NCBI RefSeq assembly: GCF_003362805.1
Contig: NZ_QNQT01000019.1
Coordinates: 1-50,960, forward strand
Source of the DNA: Neobacillus piezotolerans
GTDB lineage: Bacteria > Bacillota > Bacilli > Bacillales > Cytobacillaceae
Reading direction: 5' to 3'
Length of the DNA: 50,960 nucleotides
Below are positions 17,603 through 26,359 of this stretch, piece after piece; the stretch's first letter is position 1; the number at the start of each line of letters is the position of its first letter. The notes below the pieces were generated by a model, which did not search any database, was not told where the DNA came from, and was given only the letters and a program-made list of their open reading frames with translations. Position numbers and translations under genes: made by a program.

Positions 17603-18754
17603 ATGACAAAAGTTTCAAAGAAACTAGCATTGGTATTATTCATAGCTTTAATGACTGTTGTTATGGCAGCGTGCGGCAATAGCGCGGATAAGGAAAAGGA
17701 AGCTAACGCTGGATCAGATAAAGACGGTTTGAAAATTGCCATTGTAACAAGTCCTTCAGGCGTTGATGATGGCAGCTTTAATGAAGATAACTATAACGGT
17801 ATCCTAAGCTTTATCGAAAAGCATCCAGATGCGACAGTAAAGGCTGTGAAAGAAGAAACTGGCGACCCTGCCGCAGCTGTACAAGCGGTTGCTGATATTG
17901 TGGCGGATTATGATGTAATCGTAACACCTGGGTTCCAATTTGCTGGAGTTTCAAGCATTGCTGTGGAAAATCCTGATAAAATGTTTATTTTAAATGACTC
18001 TGAGCCCGCACCTGTTGGTGACCAAAAAGAATTCGATAATATTTATGCGATGAATTTCGCTGAACAAGAAAGTGGCTTTTTTGCAGGAATGGCTGCGGCT
18101 CTTGAAACAAAAACAAATAAAGTAGCGGTTGTAAACGGCATCGCCTATCCTTCGAATGTCAATTATCAATTTGGCTTTGAATCAGGCGTGAATTATGCTA
18201 ATAAGGTTTTTGGGAAAAAAGTTGAACTTGTTGAATTATCCGGTTATGCGGGAACTGATGTAACAGGTGCTGATGTTGGCGGCAATTATGCGGGATCCTT
18301 TGCGGATGAAGCAACTGGTAAAGTGATCGGAAATGCGTTAATCAAACAAGGTACGGATATCATCTTTGTCGCGGCAGGCGGTACTGGCAACGGTGTATTC
18401 ACAGCAGTCAAGGAAGCCAAAAACGACGTGAAAGTAATTGGTGTCGATGTGGACCAATTCGATGACGGTAAAAATGGTTCTGAAAATATCGTATTAACAT
18501 CTGCGGTAAAATTCATGAGCATGAATATCGAAAAGACATTGAATTCTGTTGTGGATGGCAGCTTTAAAGGCGGAAACGTTGTTCTTTACGCTGATACAGA
18601 TTCAACTGGTTTTATAAAAGAAGAAGGCCGCCATCAATTATCTGAGGATACTCTTAATAAATTGAATGAAGCTTACAAGTTAGTACAAGATGGTGCAATC
18701 GTACCTGCATCCAATTTCAATGGCCATACGCCAGAAAAGTTTCCTGGTTTATAA
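17603..18754 (+). CDS. nupN: BMP-family nucleoside-binding lipoprotein (NupN/YufN type)
   Basis: 383 residues. Lipobox VMAAC (Cys about 24), then a BMP/Med-family periplasmic-binding-like domain (IAIVTSPSGVDDGSFNE; FVAAGGTGNGVF; IGVDVDQ). It captures purine nucleosides at the outer face of the membrane for the ABC transporter encoded downstream; guanosine is the substrate reported for B. subtilis NupNOPQ, as I recall. Start at ATG 17603 behind CAGGGAGGG (17586-17594); an upstream in-frame start would run through the riboswitch and is rejected. The gene for the binding protein is first, controlled by the guanine riboswitch. Confidence 0.93.
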   Translation: MTKVSKKLALVLFIALMTVVMAACGNSADKEKEANAGSDKDGLKIAIVTSPSGVDDGSFNEDNYNGILSFIEKHPDATVKAVKEETGDPAAAVQAVADIVADYDVIVTPGFQFAGVSSIAVENPDKMFILNDSEPAPVGDQKEFDNIYAMNFAEQESGFFAGMAAALETKTNKVAVVNGIAYPSNVNYQFGFESGVNYANKVFGKKVELVELSGYAGTDVTGADVGGNYAGSFADEATGKVIGNALIKQGTDIIFVAAGGTGNGVFTAVKEAKNDVKVIGVDVDQFDDGKNGSENIVLTSAVKFMSMNIEKTLNSVVDGSFKGGNVVLYADTDSTGFIKEEGRHQLSEDTLNKLNEAYKLVQDGAIVPASNFNGHTPEKFPGL

Positions 18755-18781
18755 CATTAAATAGTAATTATGAAGACTACT

Positions 18782-18824
18782 AGAAGTTTATCATTCCCTT
18801 AACCCTAGGGAATGATGAACTTCT
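18782..18824 (+). terminator. Intercistronic hairpin between nupN and nupO
   Basis: A long stem AGAAGTT..ATCATTCCCT (18782-18799) pairs with AGGGAATGAT..AACTTCT (18807-18824) around a TAACCC loop, followed by TTT. Similar hairpins after binding-protein genes reduce read-through or protect the upstream mRNA, so the binding protein is made in excess over the membrane parts. That role here is inferred. Confidence 0.75.
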
Positions 18825-18857
18825 TTTAACTTACTTTTCCAGACGAAGGAGACGCAT

Positions 18858-20390
18858 ATGTCTGATTATATTGTAGAAATGAAACATATAACCAAACGAT
18901 TTCCTGGAATAGTGGCAAATGATGATGTATCCATTGGCATAAAAAAAGGGGAAATCTTTGCCTTGCTAGGGGAGAATGGTGCAGGTAAATCAACTTTAAT
19001 GAGCATGCTGAGCGGCATGTATGAACCGGATGAAGGAGAAATCTTTATCCGGGGTGAGAAGGTTGAAATTAGCTCACCCAATCATGCCGCAAAGCTTAAC
19101 ATAGGAATGGTCCATCAGCATTTTAAGCTCGTTTCCGATTATACGATAACTGAGAATATCATTTTGGGAGTCGAGCCAATCAAAAAATTGGCAGGTCTTT
19201 TTCCATATGTAGATATTCGAAATGCCAATCGTAAAATTGAAGAACTATCGAAAAACTTCGGACTGGAAGTAGATCCTACGAAAAAAATAGACGATCTGAC
19301 TGTTTCCATGCAGCAACGGGTGGAAATTTTAAAGGTGCTTTATCGTGAAGCGGAAATCCTAATTTTCGATGAACCGACCGCAGTCTTGACGCCACAGGAA
19401 ATTGAGTTCCTGCTCGGTATTATCGAGGGCCTGCGAAAAGGTGGGAAAACAATCGTCTTAATCACTCATAAGCTTGAGGAAATCAAAAAAGTAGCCGATC
19501 GATGTGCTGTGTTGAACAAAGGCAAATTAGTTGATGTGTTGGATGTAAAGGAAACATCTACCCAACAAATGGCCCGGCTCATGGTCGGACGGGAAGTAAA
19601 TTTTAAATCTGATAAAGCTCCAGCAGTAGTGAAAGAGGAAGTATTGAAGGTAGAACATTTAACCATTAAAAATGAAGATGGGTTCGAGGTAGTAAAGGAT
19701 GTATCCTTTACCATCCATGGCGGTGAAATTTTTGCCATTGCGGGAGTCGCGGATAATGGCCAAGTTGAGATTGCTGATGCCATTGCTGGATTAACAAAGG
19801 TTAGCGGCGGGAAAGTATCCCTCCAAGGTAAGGACATTACGAATGAACGTATAAGAAACAGAACAGAAATTGGAATATCGTATATACCCGAGGATCGACA
19901 AAGATTTGGGCTTGTGTTGGATTTTGATTTATCTACGAATTTGGCATTAAAGCAATATTATCAGGAGCCGTTTTGCAGTAAGGGTATCCTGGATAAAGAC
20001 GAAATTGACCAATTTGGCAGCAAATTGATTGATAAATATGATATCCGAAGTGGGCAAGGGATTAAGACCCAAGTTCGTTCGATGAGCGGCGGCAATCAGC
20101 AAAAAGCAATAATTGCTCGCGAAATCGAATTACAATCACCGCTGATGATTTTCGTTCAGCCAACGCGAGGAGTCGATATTGGCGCGATTGAAAATATCCA
20201 TAACATGATGATTCAAGAACGGGATAAAGGAAAAGCAATCTTGCTCGTTTCATTGGAGTTGGATGAAATCATGAATGTTGCGGATACGATTGGAGTTATC
20301 TATAATGGCCAATTTCAAAAAATCGCCAGCAGTGATTCGTTAACGACAAATGAAGTTGGCGAATATATGATGGGGGCAAAACATGAATAA
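18858..20390 (+). CDS. nupO: Nucleoside ABC transporter, ATP-binding protein (two ABC domains)
   Basis: 510 residues, RbsA-like tandem ABC. First domain Walker A GENGAGKST (about 38-46), signature VSMQQR, Walker B LIFDEPT. The second domain lacks a standard Walker A (GVADNGQVE) but has signature MSGGNQQK, as is usual for this class. It energises uptake with the two permeases. GAAGGAG at 18845-18851 precedes the ATG. It overlaps nupP by 8 bp. Confidence 0.94.
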   Translation: MSDYIVEMKHITKRFPGIVANDDVSIGIKKGEIFALLGENGAGKSTLMSMLSGMYEPDEGEIFIRGEKVEISSPNHAAKLNIGMVHQHFKLVSDYTITENIILGVEPIKKLAGLFPYVDIRNANRKIEELSKNFGLEVDPTKKIDDLTVSMQQRVEILKVLYREAEILIFDEPTAVLTPQEIEFLLGIIEGLRKGGKTIVLITHKLEEIKKVADRCAVLNKGKLVDVLDVKETSTQQMARLMVGREVNFKSDKAPAVVKEEVLKVEHLTIKNEDGFEVVKDVSFTIHGGEIFAIAGVADNGQVEIADAIAGLTKVSGGKVSLQGKDITNERIRNRTEIGISYIPEDRQRFGLVLDFDLSTNLALKQYYQEPFCSKGILDKDEIDQFGSKLIDKYDIRSGQGIKTQVRSMSGGNQQKAIIAREIELQSPLMIFVQPTRGVDIGAIENIHNMMIQERDKGKAILLVSLELDEIMNVADTIGVIYNGQFQKIASSDSLTTNEVGEYMMGAKHE

Positions 20391-21534
20391 AGATAGTAAA
20401 AGAAAAAGCTTACGTCATAGTCTTCTTTGGCCAATAAGCAATGAGAAATGGCAGCCTATCTCAATTCCACTAGTCTCCATCCTTATAAGTTTTTTTGCAG
20501 CGGCCCTCGTTATTCTTTTCATTGGCAAAAACCCCCTGCAGGCATATTACAACCTGCTCCAAGGGGCAGGAATCATGCCAAAGCCTTCTTATGCCGGCTA
20601 TAAAAGCATGGTGACTGACTTTTTGAGTTTGCTAAACGCGATGACGCCGCTCGTGTTCGCAAGTCTTGCCGTTGCTGTTGCATTCAGGGCGGGACTATTT
20701 AATATTGGGGTTTCCGGCCAAATGCTCACCTCTGGTTTTTTAGCAACGATTATCGTCGGGTACAGTGGTTTGGATGCGATATTGGCAAAGCCGCTTGTAC
20801 TTGTAATCGGAATTCTTGCTGGAGGTATGATGGGCGGATTAGTAGGCTGGCTAAAATATAAATTCAACATTAATGAAGTCGTATCTACGATTATGCTGAA
20901 TTATATTGCTCAATATGTGATAAGCTTTTTTATTCACATGTATTTTATTGATCCAGTTTCAAGGCAATCCAGGTATATTGACGAAGCGGCAAGGCTGACT
21001 TTAGTGAATGTCGAGATAGCCAACTTGAAAATGGATATTCCATTGGGCTTTATTTTAGCCATTTTAACTGCTATTATAATTAAATTTGTCATGGACAAAA
21101 CAGTGGTTGGTTTTGAAATTAAAGCGGTAGGTTCCAACCGGAATGCGGCAAAATATGCAGGGATTAATGTTGGTAGAAATACAGTCCTCGCCATGGTTAT
21201 GTCAGGCGGTCTGGCTGGCCTTGCCGGAGTCACGTATTATTTGGGTTATTTTTCTTCCATACAGCCAAAGGTTTTATCAAGTATCGGGTTTGACTCGATT
21301 GCAGTGTCACTGTTAGGAAACTCTCATCCAATTGGCGTTATATTTTCATCCTTTTTAGTATCGATTATTGACCAGGGAAGCACGTATATGAGTTCACAAG
21401 CGGGGATCAGGCAAGAAATTTCATCAGTTATCATCGGGCTAATCCTATTGTTCAGTGCATGTGGTGCTTATATGAAACATAAAGTCAGCCGCTTGAAGGA
21501 AAAAGAAGTTGAACGAAAGGAGAATGAATCATAA
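20383..21534 (+). CDS. nupP: Nucleoside ABC transporter permease
   Basis: 383 residues with about ten membrane segments and the BPD_transp_2 fold (FNIGVSGQM, NEVVSTIMLNYIA, the EAA-like GSNRNAAKYAGINVG). It forms half of the membrane channel with NupQ. Start overlaps the end of nupO by 8 bp; end overlaps nupQ by one base (TAATG). Confidence 0.93.
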   Translation: MNKDSKRKSLRHSLLWPISNEKWQPISIPLVSILISFFAAALVILFIGKNPLQAYYNLLQGAGIMPKPSYAGYKSMVTDFLSLLNAMTPLVFASLAVAVAFRAGLFNIGVSGQMLTSGFLATIIVGYSGLDAILAKPLVLVIGILAGGMMGGLVGWLKYKFNINEVVSTIMLNYIAQYVISFFIHMYFIDPVSRQSRYIDEAARLTLVNVEIANLKMDIPLGFILAILTAIIIKFVMDKTVVGFEIKAVGSNRNAAKYAGINVGRNTVLAMVMSGGLAGLAGVTYYLGYFSSIQPKVLSSIGFDSIAVSLLGNSHPIGVIFSSFLVSIIDQGSTYMSSQAGIRQEISSVIIGLILLFSACGAYMKHKVSRLKEKEVERKENES

Positions 21535-22493
21535 TGGATACAATTATTATTGATGGATTATCCTTCGCTCTGCCTCTTTTTATAATCGCAATAGGCGGCA
21601 TATACAGTGAAAAGAGCGGCATTACCAATTTGGCGCTTGAAGGCTTTCAAGGATTTGGCGCGTTCATCGGGGCTCTGTCAGCCGTACTGATCGCAAATGC
21701 TACTGGAAGGGATATACAAGACCTAGTTTACGTGGCGTTTCTATTTTCGATGATTGGCGGAATGATGTTTTCAATTATACATGCTGTCCTAAGTATTAAG
21801 TTTAAGGCAGACCAAGTAATCAGTGGTGTTGTAATTAACATTTTGGCGTTGGCACTGACAACGTTCTTAACGACCCAAATAAATGCATTAGTATTCGGGT
21901 CGGCTTCGGACAAGTTTCGATTAGGTGTTTCGGAGCGGTTTACAATTGAAGGTTTAGCCAATATCCCAGTGATTGGCGCGGTATTCACAAAAGTGTACCC
22001 ATTTGAAGTGATTATCATCGTGATTGCCTTTTTTGCTTGGTATCTTTTATATAAAACGAAATTTGGCATGCGCCTTAGAGCAGCCGGGGAGAATCCCCAT
22101 GCGGTTGACGCGGCAGGGGTAGATGTATCTAAAATCAGATTTTCCGCCGTTCTGATCTCGGGTCTGTTGGCAGGTCTTGGCGGCATGTGTTTTGCCTACT
22201 CCATTTCCGCCAACTTTTCTTCAAATATTTATATGGGATATGGATTCTTGGCGATTGCCGCATTGATTTTCGGGAATTGGAGGATTCTCCCTACCTTGGC
22301 GGCCTGCCTTTTATTCGGGTTTGCAAAATCCGGGGGCTCGTTTATCGCCCAGTCAATGGCGTTGCCAAGTAGTTACACAGATTTATTCATGATTTTGCCG
22401 TATGTATTAACATTATTGTTATTGGTCTTTTTCTCTAAATCAAATCGCGCCCCAAGGGCACTTGGAGAAATTTATGATAAAGGAAAGAGATAG
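21534..22493 (+). CDS. nupQ: Nucleoside ABC transporter permease
   Basis: 319 residues, about nine membrane segments, second BPD_transp_2 permease (TNLALEGFQGFGAF, GAGENPHAVDAAGVDV-like EAA loop near residue 185). Partner of NupP. Start by TAATG overlap with nupP, preceded by AAAGGAGAA. Last gene of the operon; a terminator follows. Confidence 0.93.
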   Translation: MDTIIIDGLSFALPLFIIAIGGIYSEKSGITNLALEGFQGFGAFIGALSAVLIANATGRDIQDLVYVAFLFSMIGGMMFSIIHAVLSIKFKADQVISGVVINILALALTTFLTTQINALVFGSASDKFRLGVSERFTIEGLANIPVIGAVFTKVYPFEVIIIVIAFFAWYLLYKTKFGMRLRAAGENPHAVDAAGVDVSKIRFSAVLISGLLAGLGGMCFAYSISANFSSNIYMGYGFLAIAALIFGNWRILPTLAACLLFGFAKSGGSFIAQSMALPSSYTDLFMILPYVLTLLLLVFFSKSNRAPRALGEIYDKGKR

Positions 22494-22572
22494 AAAAAAA
22501 CATACGAGCGGCAGGATGTAAGCAACATCATAAAAGGAAATTCGGCTTTAAAAACAATACTGGTAAATCCAG

Positions 22573-22613
22573 AAGGCCTCCCTCCAGTCTTTTTGATTGG
22601 CGGAGGCCTTTTT
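22573..22613 (+). terminator. Terminator of the nucleoside transporter operon
   Basis: AAGGCCTCC (22573-22581) / GGAGGCCTT (22602-22610) then TTT. Confidence 0.85.
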
Positions 22614-22768
22614 GATTGGTTGTCCTCTATTTTCCTCTACTTTCCTTGAATTTTCCCCGTGCCGATTTATAACTATTTAAGCGGTTAAAGATAAATCCTT
22701 GCATCAGGTTAACTCGGTTTACTTCCAAAAGGGTATTTCACTAAGATTTGAGATTCTTTACACAAAGA

Positions 22769-24073
22769 CTATTCTATTCCTGAAGCTAATAAGGATAATA
22801 ACTTTTTATATCCATTGTAATAAGAACTTGGGTCAGCAATATGGGGGTTGCGTTCTCTAGTTGTGTTTGGACCCACATACAAATTTACCGCTTCTTGTGA
22901 TAGTGGAAACTGATCTGCTAAGTCCGCATAAACACTTTTAATTCTTTCCGAACCTAAAAATGTCCACCACCCTATGGTAAACGTTCCAGATAATTCATAT
23001 GGCCCGTAACCATCATTACCGGTAGTGTTATATTTCCATCGGAACATCCCGTTATGGCCATTCATGTAATTCGTAAGTCTATAATAAGGGGTTTCATTAG
23101 TTGGCGGTACCAATACCTTATCAAAGAATTGTTTTTCTAAACCACTTAGGACTTTTTCGAAAAATAATTTCTCATTTGTTTGATTCCCAAACGATTGGGC
23201 AAAACTATTTATCCATAATGGAAAGCGGTGTGAGTGGGAGGAGTCTTGAACAATATCCATGACTTTTTTCTTTTCCTCACTTACTTTATTTTTATCTTCA
23301 TAGCCTGCAAAAACATAATCAGGATGATCCGTCCAAACCCCCACCTGGAATAGCCATCTTCCCTCAGCATCAAAATGACTCTCATTTTTAAAAACACGAT
23401 AAGTGACACTGGAGATTTCCTCCAGGGTTGGTTCGTTTTTAAAGTATTGTTTTAAATCTGCGGCAATAGCCATTGTGAATAATTCCTCATCAATGATTGC
23501 CCGATAATAGCTAGGTTTAACTTCTGTATTTTCAATTTTCCACAATAACCGCTCTTCCATTCCATTTTTAAAGGGTTTCCTTCCCCACTGCCATGCAGGG
23601 GTTTCCCATATGTTTTTAATTTCTGATAGTAAGAAGTTGGCCAAGTAATCCACATTCGACTCATTAATCACCGGACTATTACTGGATTCCGCTAAAACTA
23701 TGTATCTGCTCAACAAATAATAGTATTGTAAGGTTGCTAAACGATTACCATCCTCATTAATATCAAGAGTCTCTATTCCACTCTTGGTGAAGTTGCCAAA
23801 ATGTTTTTCAAAGTCTCTCATGAGTTTAGGATCTTCATTTTGATAAGCATAATGGAGTGGTACCATCAAAAAATGACCTGAGTCATAAATATCCCTCTCT
23901 AGCCACAAATCATCCTTCAAATAGTCCTTCACTGTAACCTTCCACAATTCACTTATATAATCGCTATTCTCATATGGTTTTTTTTCAGCATTGGGCCTTT
24001 CTTTGCCAATGCCCACATTTGTACAACCGGCTAATAACATAATTATAACAAGTAACCCCCATGCTTTTTTCAT
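22769..24073 (-). CDS. Lipoprotein of unknown function
   Basis: 434 residues. Signal peptide with lipobox LLAGC (Cys about 18). The body is rich in Trp, Tyr and Phe, with long alpha-helical-looking stretches and motifs such as VGVWTDHPDYVF, SHSHRFPLW and NGHNGMFRW. The helical, aromatic pattern would suit an alpha/alpha-barrel carbohydrate-binding or -cleaving protein, but I do not recognise the family. The ATG at 24073 has AAGGAG upstream; a longer start at 24106 adds 11 residues without benefit. It is transcribed alone, divergent from the LacI-family gene 300 bp away; that gap is AT-rich with no further gene seen. Confidence 0.75.
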   Translation of the reverse strand: MKKAWGLLVIIMLLAGCTNVGIGKERPNAEKKPYENSDYISELWKVTVKDYLKDDLWLERDIYDSGHFLMVPLHYAYQNEDPKLMRDFEKHFGNFTKSGIETLDINEDGNRLATLQYYYLLSRYIVLAESSNSPVINESNVDYLANFLLSEIKNIWETPAWQWGRKPFKNGMEERLLWKIENTEVKPSYYRAIIDEELFTMAIAADLKQYFKNEPTLEEISSVTYRVFKNESHFDAEGRWLFQVGVWTDHPDYVFAGYEDKNKVSEEKKKVMDIVQDSSHSHRFPLWINSFAQSFGNQTNEKLFFEKVLSGLEKQFFDKVLVPPTNETPYYRLTNYMNGHNGMFRWKYNTTGNDGYGPYELSGTFTIGWWTFLGSERIKSVYADLADQFPLSQEAVNLYVGPNTTRERNPHIADPSSYYNGYKKLLSLLASGIE

Positions 24074-24337
24074 AATATACTCCTTCCTATATTTTTCGCT
24101 AATCACATTAGGACGTTATTTCATTACATAGCCAATATTTTCCCCTTTTATTCTATAAATCTTAAATTGGTTATTTTATAATGCTCCGTTGGTACCTTTA
24201 ATAGAAAGATAGTGTTAATCGTAATAGTCTGAATTACTCCTTCGCAAAAGGAGCCCAGTCCATATAGCTATAATTTGCTATTAGTGCCATCCCGTTTATT
24301 TAAATTGACTTCTAACCTATGTAATTGTAAAATCTGC

Positions 24338-24349
24338 GTAATCGGTTAC
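24338..24349 (+). promoter_or_regulatory. Possible LacI-family operator
   Basis: GTAATCGGTTAC, a near-palindrome with a central CG as is common for LacI/GalR operators, ending 20 bp before the regulator start. Autoregulation is inferred. Confidence 0.4.
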
Positions 24350-24369
24350 ACATTAATGGAAGTGATAAG

Positions 24370-25344
24370 ATGGCGTCTATCAAAGAAGTTGCGAAACACG
24401 CGGGTGTGTCAGTGGCGACTGTATCCCGGGTCCTGAATGATAAAGGATATGTGAGTGAGGAAGCACGGAAAAGGGTTCAGAAGGCGATAGCCAATCTGGA
24501 TTACAGGCCGAATGCGGTGGCGCGGAGCCTTTTTAAAAAGACGTCCAAAACGATTGGGCTCCTGGTCCCGGATATCGTGAACCCCTTCTTCCCGGAACTT
24601 GCAAGGGCGGTTGAGGATACACTTTCCCGGCATGGCTACACCGTAATCTTGTGCAACACGGATGAAAGCAAGGAGAAAGAACAGGCTTACCTTGAAATGA
24701 TGATGCAGAAATATATTGACGGACTGATTGTCGCGACGAATACGCTTACCGCTGCCCAGGTGACAAAGTACAATATCCCGGTGGTCAGCATTGACCGGAA
24801 AATCAGCAAAGAGCTCCCGGGCATTATGGTTGAAAATAAGAAAGGCGCCAGCATGGCTGTCAGATTTTTAAAGAAAAAAGGGAGGAAACGGATTGCCCAT
24901 TTACGCGGCCCAAGCTATATTCCAAATGCCGTCGAGCGCTGTGCGGGGTATCTTGAGGTGGTTGGCGAAGAGCCTTGGTTCAAGGAAAGCTACATTGCAG
25001 AGGGCAATTACGATATGACAATGTCCATTGAATCGACGATCCGGCTCCTAAATATGCACCCAGATATCGATGCAATCTTTGCAGGGAATGATGTTAGCGC
25101 GATTGGAGCAATAAAAGCAATCCACAAACTCGGGAAACATGTCCCTAGGGATATCGCGGTTGTGGGATTTGACGGAATCATGTTGTCAGAGGCGACGACC
25201 CCTGAACTGACAACGATCGCTCAGCCGATTTATGAACTTGGGGAAATAGCGTCTGCCACTCTTATAAAAATAATTGAACAGCAGGCAGATGATCAGACTC
25301 TTTATACATTGCCTGTCCAGCTTATAGAAAGGCAATCAACTTAA
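24370..25344 (+). CDS. LacI-family transcriptional regulator (RbsR-like)
   Basis: 324 residues. N-terminal LacI helix-turn-helix (SIKEVAKHAGVSVATVSRVL, residues 3-22) and hinge helix near RPNAVARSL. Effector domain of the periplasmic-binding type (DIVNPFFPELARAVED; FAGNDVSAIGAIKA; VVGFDGIMLSEATTP), ending at the usual length. The sequence most resembles ribose repressors by eye, but no rbs or other sugar genes lie nearby, so the ligand is uncertain; it may regulate a distant operon. Start ATG with GGAAGTGAT upstream. Confidence 0.9.
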   Translation: MASIKEVAKHAGVSVATVSRVLNDKGYVSEEARKRVQKAIANLDYRPNAVARSLFKKTSKTIGLLVPDIVNPFFPELARAVEDTLSRHGYTVILCNTDESKEKEQAYLEMMMQKYIDGLIVATNTLTAAQVTKYNIPVVSIDRKISKELPGIMVENKKGASMAVRFLKKKGRKRIAHLRGPSYIPNAVERCAGYLEVVGEEPWFKESYIAEGNYDMTMSIESTIRLLNMHPDIDAIFAGNDVSAIGAIKAIHKLGKHVPRDIAVVGFDGIMLSEATTPELTTIAQPIYELGEIASATLIKIIEQQADDQTLYTLPVQLIERQST

Positions 25345-25363
25345 AACGGGTGAAAAATAAAAA

Positions 25364-25407
25364 GAAGCCGGCATTCTTTTCCAATTCAGAAAAGAAGTCG
25401 GCTTTTC
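25364..25407. terminator. Bidirectional terminator after the LacI-family gene
   Basis: GAAGCCG..ATTCTTTTC pairs with GAAAAGAA..CGGCTT around a short loop, followed by TTTT on plus and by a T-rich tail on minus. It lies between convergent genes. Confidence 0.8.
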
Positions 25408-25462
25408 TATGTGCTAAAAGTGAGGGATTGGCGGGTGTACCGGCTGCCTGCATTCTTCGGCC

Positions 25463-25669
25463 TTAGCTGCGGAGATGATGATGTCGACGGCCACTTAGAA
25501 CGTCGTTTTCATCGTTGGTTTTAAAGCAACACTTGGAAAATTCCCGATTCTCGATAGGGTTGCCGAATTCTCGCTCATTTTCTGGTTCGGCTTCGGCCAA
25601 AATCGGAGCAAACTCATTGCAGAAGAAACGGTGTTCCCTGCGGAAATCTTTACAAGTAAACCTGGACAT
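25463..25669 (-). CDS. Small hypothetical protein, Cys/His containing
   Basis: 68 residues starting MSRFTCKDFRREHRF, with four cysteines (6, 17, 47, 48) and a C-terminal GRRHHHLRS; strongly charged, no membrane segment. AAAGGGGG about 8 nt before the ATG supports translation. The ORF on the opposite strand over the same bases has no such site. Family not recognised; a metal-binding or spore protein is possible but unsupported. Confidence 0.5.
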   Translation of the reverse strand: MSRFTCKDFRREHRFFCNEFAPILAEAEPENEREFGNPIENREFSKCCFKTNDENDVLSGRRHHHLRS

Positions 25670-26117
25670 GTTCTTTCCCCCTTTGCATCAATCTGCTATA
25701 GGGTATGCGGAAATTGACCGGTTGGACAAGGCATTCGCATTAGGACAAACACCCTGAATTTTAGTATTAACTCAACTTTTGCATTTTTAAAATCAAATTC
25801 CTCATTATTCCGCTGGAGCAACAATCCCCATCGGCATGATTGTAAATTTTGGATTTCGAAAATCAATGCCCAAATTGCATTCCATTTAAGATAAAAAAGT
25901 TTGAAGGCATCGTCCTTTGAAAAAATGAATTATTACCCGAAGAACAAAATAATTAAACAAAAACGCGGCGAATTTTCCGATTAACAATTATTAGAAAAAT
26001 AATTACAAAGTGCTAATTATTTTTACAATTTTTACATTTTATAGGGCTGAAGTAATAGGTTTTGCTAATTGAGCTTGTACTTAACCAGTCGAAAAAACAC
26101 ATTACACTAGGAGTATC

Positions 26118-26147
26118 ATCCCGTTTTTTCGTGTGGGATGTTTTTTT
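26118..26147 (+). terminator. Orphan terminator upstream of the Tad locus
   Basis: CATCCC (26118-26123) / GGGATG (26135-26140) then TTTTTTT. No protein gene upstream on this strand uses it, hinting at a small RNA or leader. Confidence 0.6.
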
Positions 26148-26194
26148 ATCTAGTTCAATAATCATAGGCGTTCTTCAGCGTAAAAGGGGTAAAA

Positions 26195-26223
26195 TTGACA
26201 GCTTTGTGAACAGATGTTACTAA
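26195..26223 (+). promoter_or_regulatory. Promoter of the Tad locus
   Basis: TTGACA (26195-26200), 17 bp, TACTAA (26218-26223); leaves a leader of about 130 nt before cpaB, which contains the palindrome CCCTAGGG just before the ribosome binding site. Confidence 0.65.
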
Positions 26224-26359
26224 ATTAATAATGGAAATTAAAAAAAACAGTTGAATTTATGTTTGTCCGCGTTGAAATGGCGGTAAATAAGAGAGGTAAA
26301 TATATCCAATTTTTATAAAATGAGAAAAAAGAACCCTAGGGTAGGAGAGAAGATGCAGA

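Larger units (their letters stand above)
25670..26359. other. Long AT-rich gene-free stretch before the Tad locus
   Basis: No supportable gene in 690 bp. It contains the terminator-like hairpin at 26118-26147 and the promoter at 26195-26223. The segment around 25990-26120 (AATTATT-rich, then GGGCTGAAGTAATAGG onwards) precedes the terminator and could be a short untranslated RNA, but I see no recognisable class. Confidence 0.5.
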
